Below are positions 14,089-22,332 of a DNA stretch of 48,511 bases, piece after piece. The notes under the pieces were generated by a model that was not told the origin of the DNA, ran no database searches, and saw only the letters and a list, made by a program, of their open reading frames with translations. The stretch lies in IMG/VR virus record IMGVR_UViG_3300034024_000092, positions 1-48,511 of that record; one strand, written 5' to 3'. The position numbers and the translations under genes are program-made. The stretch is from a virus. Every line of letters begins with the position of its first letter. Positions within the stretch are counted from its first letter, which is position 1.

Positions 14089-14301
14089 ATGGACGTCGAC
14101 AGCATCATCAGGGCCATCGAACAAGCCGCCGACGAGCAGGGGCTTCCTGAGCTCTCGAAACGGTCGGGGATCCCGTACACAACGTTGATGGACTGGCGTC
14201 GACACGGTTGGCGCCCTCGCGCCGTGCAGGTGTTGGAGCGCCTGGCCGAGGCCGCCAAGCCGGCCAACGACGACCCCCTTCCCCATTCGGAGGCGGCGTA
14301 G
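14089..14301 (+). CDS. Cro-like HTH regulator
   Basis: A 70-aa protein with a YdaS/Cro-type HTH: IIRAIEQAADEQGLPELSKR then IPYTTLMDWRRHGWRPRAV. It diverges from the repressor across the operator region, the classical place for Cro, and should repress the lysogenic promoter during lytic growth. The start at ATG 14089 lacks a ribosome binding site, consistent with a leaderless transcript. Confidence 0.83.
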   Translation: MDVDSIIRAIEQAADEQGLPELSKRSGIPYTTLMDWRRHGWRPRAVQVLERLAEAAKPANDDPLPHSEAA

Positions 14302-14354
14302 GCCATGCCTCTGACCCCCCTGCCGCGACGGACTGAAAACCACGGCGCGGCGGC

Positions 14355-14396
14355 CTCTGCCGGGTGCGTCAGGCCCCCCCAGCGCACCCGGCAGAG
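14355..14396 (+). terminator. Perfect 14-bp hairpin after cro
   Basis: Arms CTCTGCCGGGTGCG (14355-14368) and CGCACCCGGCAGAG (14383-14396) pair perfectly around a 14-nt C-rich loop. There is no T-run, so it may be an attenuator, an antitermination target or a factor-dependent terminator between cro and the right operon. The rest of 14302-14419 holds no gene that I can see. Confidence 0.7.
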
Positions 14397-14419
14397 CGTG
14401 TCTCTCACCGGAGGCCCCG

Positions 14420-14686
14420 ATGTCTCTGTGTGAGACCGTCATCGTGGCTTCCGAAGAGTTGGCGGACCTTCTGCTGGCTGCCGACAACGCGGAGGACGAC
14501 GGGGACAACCTGCGGCTTCTGAGGCGCGCGATCGACGCCGCCCACGCCGTCAAGGTCGTGAACCATGGCGCACGGGCACTGCTTGCGGCCGCAACAGCCG
14601 ACATCGCCCAGCTGCACCCTGACGCTCTTCAAGCCGCGAATGATCACGGCGCCCTCCCTCTTCAACCCGACCCCATCATCGCGTGA
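14420..14686 (+). CDS. Hypothetical early protein (88 aa)
   Basis: A strong ribosome binding site (GGAGG, 14410-14414) precedes ATG 14420. The protein is helical and acidic, with SEELADLLLAADNAEDDGD and ALLAAATADIAQLHPDALQA. It is followed by a GTGA overlap with the CII-like gene. Function unknown; the position is reminiscent of small regulators next to cro. Confidence 0.72.
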   Translation: MSLCETVIVASEELADLLLAADNAEDDGDNLRLLRRAIDAAHAVKVVNHGARALLAAATADIAQLHPDALQAANDHGALPLQPDPIIA

Positions 14687-15180
14687 CGGCAATCGCCGTT
14701 CACCCAAAGAAAGCAGCCGAACAAATGGGAGTTGCCACGCACCGCCCCGCCATCAGCAGCAGAGAGCATGCGCGCCTGGCGGGTGACCTGATCGAGGCCT
14801 GCGGCGGGCTGCTGGAGTCCTCGCGCGCTTGCCGGGTGAGCGAGGGCGTTCTCTCGACCTACCAGAACCCGAACCGGCCGGAGTGCAACATGCCGGCCGA
14901 TGTCATGGCCGATCTGGAGAAGCATGCCGGACGGGCGATCTACTCCAGCTTCATCCGCCGCAATCTCGGCCAACAGGTCGAGCCCGGGTGTCTGCGCGAC
15001 CTCGGCTGCCTGCTGACCGAGGAGGGTGCCGACTTCCAGTCCTACATCCGCCGCGCCCTGGCTGACGGCCGGCTGAGCGCCAACGAGATCGACGAAGCCC
15101 GCCGCGAGCTGGCCCAGGCCGAGTCCGTGCTGATCCGCTGCCGGGCCTCCCTTGATGCCGCCGAGCAGACTTTTCCCTGA
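14683..15180 (+). CDS. CII/CP76-like phage regulator
   Basis: A 165-aa protein. The segment HARLAGDLIEACGGLLESS, then VLSTYQNPNRPECNMPADV and EKHAGRAIYSS, resembles the Phage_CP76 family of CII-like regulators, which bind DNA through an HTH and control the lysis/lysogeny decision. The helical C-terminus (ALADGRLSANEIDEARREL) fits oligomerisation. Start GTG 14683 (GTGA overlap); ATG 14725 is an alternative. Family call moderate. Confidence 0.62.
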   Translation: MTAIAVHPKKAAEQMGVATHRPAISSREHARLAGDLIEACGGLLESSRACRVSEGVLSTYQNPNRPECNMPADVMADLEKHAGRAIYSSFIRRNLGQQVEPGCLRDLGCLLTEEGADFQSYIRRALADGRLSANEIDEARRELAQAESVLIRCRASLDAAEQTFP

Positions 15181-15228
15181 CCACCACGGGACTGGCCGCC
15201 CCGTTGAGCGGTCGTGAAGGAGGGCCAG

Positions 15229-15843
15229 ATGGCCAAGACACTAACCAGCAAGGCGGAGGCCCCGGAAGCGGGATCATCCCCCGCTATCCCCAACCGCAAC
15301 GAGGAAGCTGTCTTCCTGTCGCACCTGAACAAGCTGCGCATCCAGGAAGCGAAGAAGGCGATCGCCAAGGCTGCTTACGACACCGAGGCCAACGCGCTCA
15401 CCGACCTGTTCCGGGAGGCCAAGACGGACGGTTTCACCCGCAAGGAACTCCAGGCGATCCTGGACGACGGCAAGGCCAGCCGCCGCGATCTGACGGCCGA
15501 GGAAGAGCGTCGGGCGCAGCTGCGATCCTGGGCGGGTCTGCCGGCCGGAACACAGGCCGATCTGTTCGCCTCGCCCTCCCCGGCGCAGGACGAACTGCAT
15601 GCGGAGGGCCAGGGCTATACGGCCGGCCTTCGCGGCGACGACAGCACCATGCCCGACAACTTCGCGCCGCATCACGCGCCGGCGTTCCTTCGCGGGTGGC
15701 ATGCCGGCCAGGAGAAGCTGGCATGGGCGATGTCGGAAGCCGGTCATAACCCTGAGAAGGCGGACAGCGGAGTTAAGCTGGCTGGGCCGGTCCTGGTCGC
15801 CGACAACGACGCGACCGACGCCAAGAAGCCGGACGCCGCCTGA
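15229..15843 (+). CDS. Hypothetical protein, RMF/GapR-like segments
   Basis: A 204-aa protein with AAGGAGG (15217-15223) before ATG 15229. Residues about 28-75 are a charged helical region ending DGFTRKELQAIL, loosely reminiscent of GapR-type proteins. The later segment EGQGYTAGLRGDDSTMPDN then PAFLRGWHAGQEKL resembles the Gly-Trp pattern of ribosome modulation factor. Both resemblances are weak. It sits in the early right operon ahead of the HNH-AP2 gene. Confidence 0.65.
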   Translation: MAKTLTSKAEAPEAGSSPAIPNRNEEAVFLSHLNKLRIQEAKKAIAKAAYDTEANALTDLFREAKTDGFTRKELQAILDDGKASRRDLTAEEERRAQLRSWAGLPAGTQADLFASPSPAQDELHAEGQGYTAGLRGDDSTMPDNFAPHHAPAFLRGWHAGQEKLAWAMSEAGHNPEKADSGVKLAGPVLVADNDATDAKKPDAA

Positions 15844-16394
15844 TGCCCGGCAAGCCGATGAGCGCAGGCCTGCTTGGCGCGAGCAAGAGCAATCCCGTCA
15901 CCAACCTGACGGCTGAGCAGGCACGCGCGCTGTGGACCTACGAACCAGAAACCGGCCTTCTCCGTTGGCGTGTCACAACGTCGACCCGTTACAAGGCAGG
16001 GTCGGTCGCCGGCTACATCCAGCCGAAAGGCTATGTGGTCGTCGGCTACGGCTACCGTCTCTGGTCCGCTCATCGGCTCGCATGGCTCATCGTAACGGGC
16101 GAGTGGCCGTTCGGAGAGATTGACCACATCGACGCCGACAAGGCGAACAACCGATGGTCCAATCTACGCGATGTTCCCAAGTCGCTGAATGGCGCCAACG
16201 TCCCCGCGCGGCGCAGCAATACGAGCGGGTTCAAGGGCGTCTCTTGGCACAAGCACCATGGCCGCTGGTCGGCCGCTATCCAGAAGGACGGACGGCAGCG
16301 CCACCTGGGATACTTCGATGATCCGGAACAGGCACACGCCGCTTATGCGACCGCCGCCAACGATCTGTTTGGTGACTGTGCGAGGGCCGCGTGA
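15843..16394 (+). CDS. HNH-AP2 homing-type endonuclease
   Basis: A 183-aa protein with an HNH_3 core (SAHRLAWLIVTGEWPFGEI, DHIDADKANNRWSNLRDV) and a C-terminal AP2 DNA-binding domain (SGFKGVSWHKHHGRWSAAI, then HLGYFDDPEQAHAAY). This pairing is typical of free-standing homing endonucleases in phages. The start overlaps the preceding stop (TGATG). It may be a mobile passenger inserted before the resolvase gene. Confidence 0.9.
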   Translation: MPGKPMSAGLLGASKSNPVTNLTAEQARALWTYEPETGLLRWRVTTSTRYKAGSVAGYIQPKGYVVVGYGYRLWSAHRLAWLIVTGEWPFGEIDHIDADKANNRWSNLRDVPKSLNGANVPARRSNTSGFKGVSWHKHHGRWSAAIQKDGRQRHLGYFDDPEQAHAAYATAANDLFGDCARAA

Positions 16395-16900
16395 TGTTCT
16401 TGGCTCTCGATTTGGCAACCTGCACGGGCTTCTGCTTCGGCCCCGCCGATACAGGCGAGGTGCCGACGCTCGGCCATGTCCGCATGCCCTCGACCGGACC
16501 CGACGTGGGCCGGTTCCTGTGCGCATGGCAGGACTGGCTGGAGCCCAAGGTGCGCGAGGTCGAGCCGACGCTGATCGTGTTTGAAGCCCCGATCCTGGCC
16601 GGACAGACGCAGATCGCCACCACCCGGAAGCTCCAGGGCATGGCCGGCGTCACCGAAATGGTCGGACACCGGCTGGGGATCGAGGTCGCTGAGGTCTCGA
16701 CCAGCCATGTGAAGAAAGCCCTCACCGGGCATGGGCGAGCGGAGAAGCCTCAGATGATGGCCGCTGCCCGCCACTACGGCTTCGACCCCCAGGTCTCCGA
16801 TGAAGCGGACGCATTCGGCATCTGGCTTTGCGCGCTGCGGCTGCGCCACCCGGAGCAGGCGGGGCGCTGGGATCCAATGAATTTCGGGAGGGCAGGATGA
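16391..16900 (+). CDS. RuvC-like Holliday junction resolvase
   Basis: A 169-aa RNase H-fold nuclease with acidic residues in the expected places: Asp7 (FLALDLATCTGF), Glu65 (IVFEAPILAG) and Asp137/Asp140 (VSDEADAFGIW). It would resolve branched replication or recombination intermediates, complementing the RecE/RecT-like pair. Start GTG 16391 (GTGA overlap) or ATG 16394. Confidence 0.87.
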   Translation: MMFLALDLATCTGFCFGPADTGEVPTLGHVRMPSTGPDVGRFLCAWQDWLEPKVREVEPTLIVFEAPILAGQTQIATTRKLQGMAGVTEMVGHRLGIEVAEVSTSHVKKALTGHGRAEKPQMMAAARHYGFDPQVSDEADAFGIWLCALRLRHPEQAGRWDPMNFGRAG

Positions 16901-17439
16901 GCGCTCTGTGGACTGAGGCGGAAGACAATCTGATCCGGCGGCTGAGCGCGGAGGGCGTAACCGGGTCTGCCATATCGCGGCAGCTCACCGGTCGATCACG
17001 GACGGCGGTGCTCGCGCGGCTTTGGCGGAAGGGTTGGGTCCGGGAGAAGAGCGGGCCGCCTAAAGTGGCCAGCTGCAAGCCGCTAGAGCGCATCGTCGTC
17101 GCCCCTCCGGTGAAGCGCGACCTCCAGGCCGGGGCGATCAACGCTCGGAAGGGACGGCCGGCCCCAGCAGCGCCGATGCCGCCTCGCCTGACGCTGGTCG
17201 AGCCCGCTGGCGCGATCCGCCTGATGGACCGCCGACGCCTCCAATGCGCTTGGCCGATGGGAACGCCGGACCGCCCCGCAAACCAGATGTGCTGCGGCGA
17301 ACCCGTCCCCGAGGGCGCGAACATCACCGTGGCGGCTTACTGCCCTCGCCATGCCGACAAGGCCGCCGCCCGCGATCTGACACGCGCCCCTCTGGCGGCG
17401 AAGGCCTACGAGCGCACCCTTCGGAGGTTCACCGGATGA
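16897..17439 (+). CDS. gcrA-like: GcrA-like cell-cycle regulator, phage encoded
   Basis: A 180-aa protein. The N-terminal HTH (ALWTEAEDNLIRRLSAEG, ISRQLTGRSRTAVLARL) and the C-terminal Cys/His region (LQCAWPMGTPDRP, Cys132-Cys133, AYCPRHADKAA) match GcrA, a sigma70-associated factor that acts at CcrM-methylated GANTC promoters in Alphaproteobacteria. The linker is Ala/Pro-rich. A phage copy could redirect host cell-cycle genes or drive phage promoters containing GANTC. ATG 16897 forms an ATGA overlap. Family call strong; targets unknown. Confidence 0.87.
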   Translation: MSALWTEAEDNLIRRLSAEGVTGSAISRQLTGRSRTAVLARLWRKGWVREKSGPPKVASCKPLERIVVAPPVKRDLQAGAINARKGRPAPAAPMPPRLTLVEPAGAIRLMDRRRLQCAWPMGTPDRPANQMCCGEPVPEGANITVAAYCPRHADKAAARDLTRAPLAAKAYERTLRRFTG

Positions 17440-17627
17440 GCCCCGATCAAGCCATCAACGCCATGCGGCAGCGGTCCGACACCATCATGGCCGAGGCGAC
17501 CCGGATCGAAGGTTCGTTGCGGGTGATCCACGACCTGGCCGGCTTCGGCGCGGCGAAGGCTGCGGTTGATCGCGCGATCCAGCGCCTGCCCCGGTCCGAC
17601 AACGATAACGACGGGTGGATTCGATGA
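17436..17627 (+). CDS. Hypothetical early protein (63 aa)
   Basis: MSPDQAINAMRQRSDTIMAE starts a helical protein ending in a polar DNDNDGW tail. ATGA overlaps at both ends. No function recognised. Confidence 0.7.
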   Translation: MSPDQAINAMRQRSDTIMAEATRIEGSLRVIHDLAGFGAAKAAVDRAIQRLPRSDNDNDGWIR

Positions 17628-17797
17628 CCAGACTGTTCGAACCCGTCCGTTACGCCGTGGCCCGCTGGCGTCTGCGCCGGGTCATGCGCCCAATCGACCG
17701 GCAGATCAGCGCTGCCCGCCGGAAGCACAAGCCGGTTGCGCACCTGATGGCGGCGAAGCGCGCCGTGATCCACTCTGCTTTGGCGAGCCGACCATGA
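17624..17797 (+). CDS. Small very basic protein (57 aa)
   Basis: MTRLFEPVRYAVARWRLRR starts a 57-aa protein very rich in Arg and Lys, with VMRPIDRQISAARRKHKPV. Possibly nucleic-acid binding. ATGA overlaps at both ends. A GTTCGAAC palindrome (17635-17642) lies at codons 4-7. Confidence 0.7.
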   Translation: MTRLFEPVRYAVARWRLRRVMRPIDRQISAARRKHKPVAHLMAAKRAVIHSALASRP

Positions 17798-18153
17798 GGG
17801 GCCGCGAAACCTATCTCGTCGAGCGCATTGATCGGAGCCGCGAAGCCCCGGCTGCGAAGGCGGCTCGCGCCTCCCGGGCGATGTTCCTGCGCATGACTGC
17901 CCGCCGCTCCGTCGCAGGCCTCCTGGCTGATCTGGAGGATCCTGAAGAGCGCGCCGCCATCCTGGGCGATCTGATCGACATCGCAGCCGAGCATCGGTTC
18001 CCCATCATCGGCCGGGTCGAAACGGCCACCGCCCTGAACAAGGTCGCGGCCGACGTATGCGCGGTGTTCCGCCTGCCCAGGGCGATCAAGAGCGCGGCGG
18101 CAGAGCATGCTTTCGCACGGCTGACTGCGGCGAATGATCGGGGGGAAGCATGA
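17794..18153 (+). CDS. Hypothetical early protein (119 aa)
   Basis: A helical protein with SVAGLLADLEDPEERAAIL and VETATALNKVAADVCAVFRL. ATG 17794 makes an ATGA overlap, and so does its stop with the following gene. Located just upstream of the replication genes; no family recognised. Confidence 0.72.
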   Translation: MRGRETYLVERIDRSREAPAAKAARASRAMFLRMTARRSVAGLLADLEDPEERAAILGDLIDIAAEHRFPIIGRVETATALNKVAADVCAVFRLPRAIKSAAAEHAFARLTAANDRGEA

Positions 18154-18332
18154 ACCGCCGCGATCTCGTCGCCCTGGAGCAGCACTACGCCGGCATGCTC
18201 CGCCGTGAAGCGAAGGCGCGGGCCAAGCGGTATCCAAAGGCCGCAGAGCAGTTCCTCCGCTGGGCCGACGCCGCCGATGCGCGGGCCGAGGTGATCCGGT
18301 GCGGCCCCTTGTTCGATGAGGAGCGGGCATGA
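18150..18332 (+). CDS. Small hypothetical protein (60 aa)
   Basis: MNRRDLVALEQHYAGMLRR then YPKAAEQFLRWADAADARA: a single charged helical domain. ATGA overlaps with both neighbours, directly before the helicase gene. Confidence 0.72.
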   Translation: MNRRDLVALEQHYAGMLRREAKARAKRYPKAAEQFLRWADAADARAEVIRCGPLFDEERA

Positions 18333-19807
18333 TGGAGCCGGAAGCCGAAGCCCCCTCGCTGCCCCATAACCTTGAAGCCGAGCAGGCCCTGCTGGGCGCG
18401 CTGATGTTCGACAACGCCGTGTTCGAACGCCTGCCCGACCGGTTGCGCGGCGCCCACTTCTACGAGCCGTTCCATCAGCGCCTGTTCGACCAGATCGCCG
18501 GGTCGATCACCAAGGGCATGATCGCCGAGCCGATGCTGCTGCGCGACGCCTTCGGCGAGGACCCGGCCTTCGAAGCTTTCGGGGGGTCGGTCTACTTGTT
18601 CGATCTCGTGGACCGGGCGCCGCCTTCCCGCAATGCGCCCGACTATGGCCGGGCCATCTACGACCAGGCGATCCGCCGCGACCTGATCCGCATCAGCGGG
18701 GACATCATCAAGGATGCGACCGATCCGACCATCACCGGCATGGAGCACGTCGGGAAGGCGGAGGCGGCGCTGTTCACCCTCGCTGAAACCGGTGAGCAGA
18801 CAAAGGCCGTGGCGACCTTCTCCGAAGCGCTGGAGGGCGCCCTGGCCCAGGCGGAGGCCGCTTACCGCCGGGATGGGCAACTCACCGGCCTGGCGAGCAA
18901 ACTGACGGACCTGGACCAGAAGCTGGGCGGTCTGCACCCCTCCGACCTCCTGATCGTCGCGGGACGGCCTTCCATGGGCAAGACTGCGCTGGCGACGAAC
19001 ATCGCCTTCAACGTCGCCAAGGCATGGCATGGCGAACCCGATCCCGACGCGCCGGGCGGCATGCGGACCATCGCCGGCGGCCGGGTATTTTTCGGCTCGC
19101 TTGAGATGTCCAAAGAGCAGCTGGCGCTCCGCATCATCTCGGACGCTGCGAGCGTGTCGAACGACCGTATCCGCAAAGGGCTGATCGACGGAGCCGAGTT
19201 CCGGCGCATGAAGGACGCCCAGGCCGAGCTCCAGTCGATCCCCCTGCATATCGACGAGACCGGCGGCATCCACATCGCCAAGCTCTGCGCCCGCGCTAGG
19301 CGCCACCACAGGAAGCACGGTCTCGATCTGATCGTGGTGGATTACCTCCAGCTCATCACCACGGATGGCGGAAAGGGCTCCAATCGCGTCCAGGAGGTCA
19401 GCCAGATCACCGGGGCGCTCAAGGCCCTGGCCAAGGAGCTGAACGTCCCGATCCTCGCGCTTTCTCAGCTCAGCCGGCAGGTCGAGAGCCGGGACGACAA
19501 GCGGCCGATGCTGTCCGACCTGCGAGAGTCCGGCTCAATCGAGCAGGACGCCGACTGCGTCATGTTCGTCTACCGCGAGAGCTACTACCTCAGCCGCACC
19601 GAGCCCAAACCCGGCACTGACGCTCACCTGAAGTGGATCGAGGCCATGCAGGCCTGCCAGGGCCAGGCCGAGGTCATCATCGGAAAGCAGCGCCACGGCC
19701 CCATCGGCACAGTGCGCCTGTCCTTTCATGAAGACACCACCCGCTTCGGCAACTTGGCCCGCGACAGCGACTATCCCGAGGCCCGTCTTCCCTATGGTGA
19801 CGCATGA
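18329..19807 (+). CDS. dnaB: Replicative DNA helicase (DnaB family)
   Basis: A 492-aa helicase. The N-terminal domain (about 1-110) begins LPHNLEAEQALLGALMFDN, as in DnaB. The RecA-like domain has Walker A GRPSMGKT (212-219), the SLEMSKEQLALR motif and Walker B LIVVDYLQLI (Asp338). SQLSRQVESRDDKRP and DLRESGSIEQDADCVMF are further DnaB motifs. It would unwind the phage replication fork and needs loading, perhaps by the DUF1376 protein encoded next. Two ATGs (18329, 18332) are possible; the first makes an ATGA overlap. Confidence 0.96.
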   Translation: MMEPEAEAPSLPHNLEAEQALLGALMFDNAVFERLPDRLRGAHFYEPFHQRLFDQIAGSITKGMIAEPMLLRDAFGEDPAFEAFGGSVYLFDLVDRAPPSRNAPDYGRAIYDQAIRRDLIRISGDIIKDATDPTITGMEHVGKAEAALFTLAETGEQTKAVATFSEALEGALAQAEAAYRRDGQLTGLASKLTDLDQKLGGLHPSDLLIVAGRPSMGKTALATNIAFNVAKAWHGEPDPDAPGGMRTIAGGRVFFGSLEMSKEQLALRIISDAASVSNDRIRKGLIDGAEFRRMKDAQAELQSIPLHIDETGGIHIAKLCARARRHHRKHGLDLIVVDYLQLITTDGGKGSNRVQEVSQITGALKALAKELNVPILALSQLSRQVESRDDKRPMLSDLRESGSIEQDADCVMFVYRESYYLSRTEPKPGTDAHLKWIEAMQACQGQAEVIIGKQRHGPIGTVRLSFHEDTTRFGNLARDSDYPEARLPYGDA

Positions 19808-20919
19808 CAGAGCCCCTGACACCGCCCGATTGCGATCTTCAGGACTTCCCGTTCATGCCGCTGCACGTCGCCCGATTGCGAGACAGCGACCTCGCGGCCG
19901 AGGAGAGGCCAGAAGCCTGCTGGTATGCCGTGCTCCTTTGGGCGGCAGCATGGCATCAACTTCCGGCCGGCTCGTTGCCTGACAACGATGCGGTGCTCAC
20001 CAAGCTGATCGGTCTCGGCCGAGACACCCGCACCTTCAAGAAGCACCGCGATGGCGCATTGCGCGGCTTCGTGAAGTGCGATGACGGCCGCCTCTATCAC
20101 CCGATCGTCGCCGAACAGGTGTTGGCCGCGTGGGAGAGCAAGAAGCAGCAGCGCTGGCGTTCGGAGTGTGCCCGGATCAAGAAGGCCAATCAGCGCAACG
20201 GGACTGAAAATCCGAGCCCCACATACGAAGAGTTTCTAGCAGGGGTGTCCCCTGCCCAACCAGTTCCCCGTCCCGCCTCCGTCCCCGAGGACACGCCGCG
20301 ATGTCCCTCGGGACATTTGCTCCAAGGGACAGGGACAGGGACAGGGATATCTAAGAAGGAAGCTAACGCTTCCTCTGTCGCCGAAGCGACGCCGAAGCCG
20401 AGGGATCGATCGTATCCGGAGGCCTTCGAGGCTGCCTGGAAAGCCTACCCCCACCACAAGGGCCGATCATCGAAGCCTAACGCGGTGGCGGCGTGGAAGC
20501 GCCTGCCGGATGCCGAACGGGCTGGTCTGGTGGGAGCGATCCAGCGGTTCACGCCCAACGTCGCTGAAACCTGCGGCGGCAAAGGCGCGCCTGACATGGC
20601 GGTCTGGCTCAAGGACGGGAAGCACCTGAACTGGGGCGACGAAGAGCCGACCGCTGGTGGCACCCCCTCCTTCGCCGGTCCGCCCGAGCTTCGCGCCACC
20701 GTCGTAGCCGAGAAAGACGAGGACTTCGCCCGCCGTTGGCTGGACCCCTACTGCACCTGGCGGGGCTCCGATCGGACGCTCATCGCCAGAAACGCCTTCG
20801 TGCGGGACCGCCTCGCGTCCGAGCTCGCCAGCTGGGCGCAGCGGATGAAGGTTCACTTCGATGTCGAAGCGGCCAACGATGCCCCGTCCCTGCTCGACCA
20901 GACTGGAGTAGCCGCATGA
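19804..20919 (+). CDS. DUF1376-type replication protein
   Basis: A 371-aa protein. The N-terminal 120 residues (FPFMPLHVARLRDSDLAAEE, CWYAVLLWAAAWHQLPAGSL, FKKHRDGALRGFVKCDDGRL) match the DUF1376 winged-helix domain of phage replication initiators and helicase partners. A low-complexity linker (GTGTGTG and Pro-rich) leads to a C-terminal domain with FEAAWKAYPHHKGRSSKPNA. ATGA overlap with dnaB. Role inferred from family and context; an origin could lie inside this gene. Confidence 0.85.
   Translation: MTEPLTPPDCDLQDFPFMPLHVARLRDSDLAAEERPEACWYAVLLWAAAWHQLPAGSLPDNDAVLTKLIGLGRDTRTFKKHRDGALRGFVKCDDGRLYHPIVAEQVLAAWESKKQQRWRSECARIKKANQRNGTENPSPTYEEFLAGVSPAQPVPRPASVPEDTPRCPSGHLLQGTGTGTGISKKEANASSVAEATPKPRDRSYPEAFEAAWKAYPHHKGRSSKPNAVAAWKRLPDAERAGLVGAIQRFTPNVAETCGGKGAPDMAVWLKDGKHLNWGDEEPTAGGTPSFAGPPELRATVVAEKDEDFARRWLDPYCTWRGSDRTLIARNAFVRDRLASELASWAQRMKVHFDVEAANDAPSLLDQTGVAA
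20326..20347 (+). repeat. Hexamer tandem repeat GGGACA (3.7 copies)
   Basis: GGGACAGGGACAGGGACAGG plus two bases in the DUF1376 gene, coding Gly-Thr repeats. A six-base unit changes protein length without a frameshift. It marks the linker between the two domains. Confidence 0.85.
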
Positions 20920-21878
20920 CCTCCGCCCGCATCCGCAAGAAGCGCGACCGGCGCCAGAAGCAGCATGCCCAGCCGTCAGCCCCGCGCCAGATCGGGGCGA
21001 ACGACAACGCGCCCATACTGGCGAACGACAACGAGGCGTCGAGCCATGACCTCAGGGTGAAGGAGACACCCGGTCAGCGCATCTTCCGCCAGATGCAGCG
21101 GCGGGCGCTCGACGAGGCCTCGCAGCCTCGGCCAACCTATGATCCGGCCTTGCTGACGATCGACCAGGCGAAGCGAGCGCGGCGGGCCGATGATCGGCTC
21201 AAGTCCGACGATCCCAAGAAGCGAGCGGCGGCGATAGCCGAGCTCCTCGCCATCGGTGAGGAAGTCAGCCGGCGGGTCGAGGCCTACCGAAAGGCCAACG
21301 ACAACGCGGAGCTGGAGCACCTGGAGGGGCTACGCGGCGGGGTGTTCGCCGAGCCCAAACGCCAAGAGCCCCAGGACCGCAAGCGGATCGCCAGCCGTGA
21401 CGGGCTGGAGACCCTGCTCACCGCCCATTCGATCACGATCACCCAACATGCGGCCGGGCTTCGCTACCGCGCCGACTACGAGCTGCTGGATCCCGAGAAG
21501 GGCCTCACCCCGCCCGCAATCGACCAAACCCGGAAGATCGTGCGAGGCGGAGACGGCTGGGCGCAGAAGCGGCTGGAGCGCGAGCTGTTCGTCCGCGACC
21601 TCGAGGCCATGATCCAGGACGAGGATCGGTCCTTCCGAGGCGCCAACGGCCGGAGCGCTGTCGAGAAGGTGGGGCGCGCCGTCTGGGCGCTTAGGGAGGT
21701 GGCGGGCAAGGGGTCAAACCTGCTCACCTTGTCGAGCAGTGGATCGGTGCGGGCCTCAATGTCGGCCGCCCTGATCCTTGCTCTTGACTGCGCTGCCATT
21801 GCCTATGGGCTGGAGCGACGCCAACCACCACATCTTGACGACGGACAGGTAGTGTGCGCACAAGGCCAAACGCGCTAG
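20916..21878 (+). CDS. Hypothetical protein, last gene of right operon
   Basis: A 320-aa protein starting at ATG 20916 (ATGA overlap). The basic N-terminus (RIRKKRDRRQKQHAQPSAPR) and repeated NDNAPILANDNE are low-complexity. The C-terminal region (AAGLRYRADYELLDP, RSAVEKVGRAVWALREVAGK) resembles the DUF6456-type domain of alphaproteobacterial regulators. The location before the late genes would suit an antiterminator or late regulator; that is inference only. Confidence 0.68.
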   Translation: MTSARIRKKRDRRQKQHAQPSAPRQIGANDNAPILANDNEASSHDLRVKETPGQRIFRQMQRRALDEASQPRPTYDPALLTIDQAKRARRADDRLKSDDPKKRAAAIAELLAIGEEVSRRVEAYRKANDNAELEHLEGLRGGVFAEPKRQEPQDRKRIASRDGLETLLTAHSITITQHAAGLRYRADYELLDPEKGLTPPAIDQTRKIVRGGDGWAQKRLERELFVRDLEAMIQDEDRSFRGANGRSAVEKVGRAVWALREVAGKGSNLLTLSSSGSVRASMSAALILALDCAAIAYGLERRQPPHLDDGQVVCAQGQTR

Positions 21879-21890
21879 ACGCGCCTGACC

Positions 21891-21920
21891 AGCCCCAGCC
21901 CTCGCGGCCGGGGCTTTTTC
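21891..21920 (+). terminator. Rho-independent terminator of right operon
   Basis: AGCCCCAGCC, loop CTCGC, GGCCGGGGCT followed by TTTTTC. One mismatch in a 10-bp stem and a T-run make a convincing intrinsic terminator 12 bp after the last early gene. Confidence 0.85.
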
Positions 21921-21963
21921 GTTCCCGCTCTCGACCATGTTCCGCGCTACGGCAACGGCTGGA

Positions 21964-22248
21964 TCAGAGCAGCTCCACCTCGTCTTCGCGTCCTAAGCGC
22001 TCCTCGACGACCAGCATGATCTGCGTATGGCTCGCCTCTGGGCGGAAGTAGCGCTCGGCCACCTTGTAGAAGGTGCGCTTGCTTGGTGTGGCAAAATCAC
22101 TCTTTTCGGAGGGAGCCGGAAGGCCTGGGTCGATGATCGTATCGCCGATGGCGGGGCATACGCCCCCCAGTTCGTCCGGCGTCCAACTCTCATCCCACCG
22201 CACCAACTCTCCGCCCTTACGGATGAAGACGTGGATGTAGGTTTCCAT
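21964..22248 (-). CDS. Minus-strand hypothetical protein (94 aa)
   Basis: ATG 22248 has a good ribosome binding site (AGGAG). The protein starts METYIHVFIRKGGELVRWDE and contains PEASHTQIMLVVEERLGRED: a small alpha/beta protein. It faces against the early and late operons between them, so it has its own promoter in the 84-bp gap shared with the terminase gene. Moron candidate; function unknown. Confidence 0.75.
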   Translation of the reverse strand: METYIHVFIRKGGELVRWDESWTPDELGGVCPAIGDTIIDPGLPAPSEKSDFATPSKRTFYKVAERYFRPEASHTQIMLVVEERLGREDEVELL

Positions 22249-22332
22249 GGCAGTTCTCCTGTTTCGCTGAGCGTGACAGAATCGATCCGTCCTTCAACGC
22301 ACCGGCGGCAATCAGTCCACAGGAGGCGCGAT
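22249..22332. promoter_or_regulatory. Divergent gap between minus-strand gene and terminase
   Basis: An 84-bp gap that should carry the late promoter and the promoter of the 22248 gene. It holds one GANTC (GAATC, 22279-22283) and a strong AGGAGG (22321-22326) 6 nt before the TTG at 22333. No convincing -35/-10 pair can be named. Confidence 0.45.

Noticed and set aside
13858-14604. Minus-strand open frame across the repressor/cro region
   Set aside because: It is out of frame with the repressor, runs through operators and antisense to cro, and has arginine-rich shadow composition.
20326-20347. Phase-variable switch at the GGGACA repeat
   Set aside because: Unit length is six bases, so changes keep the frame; only linker length would vary.
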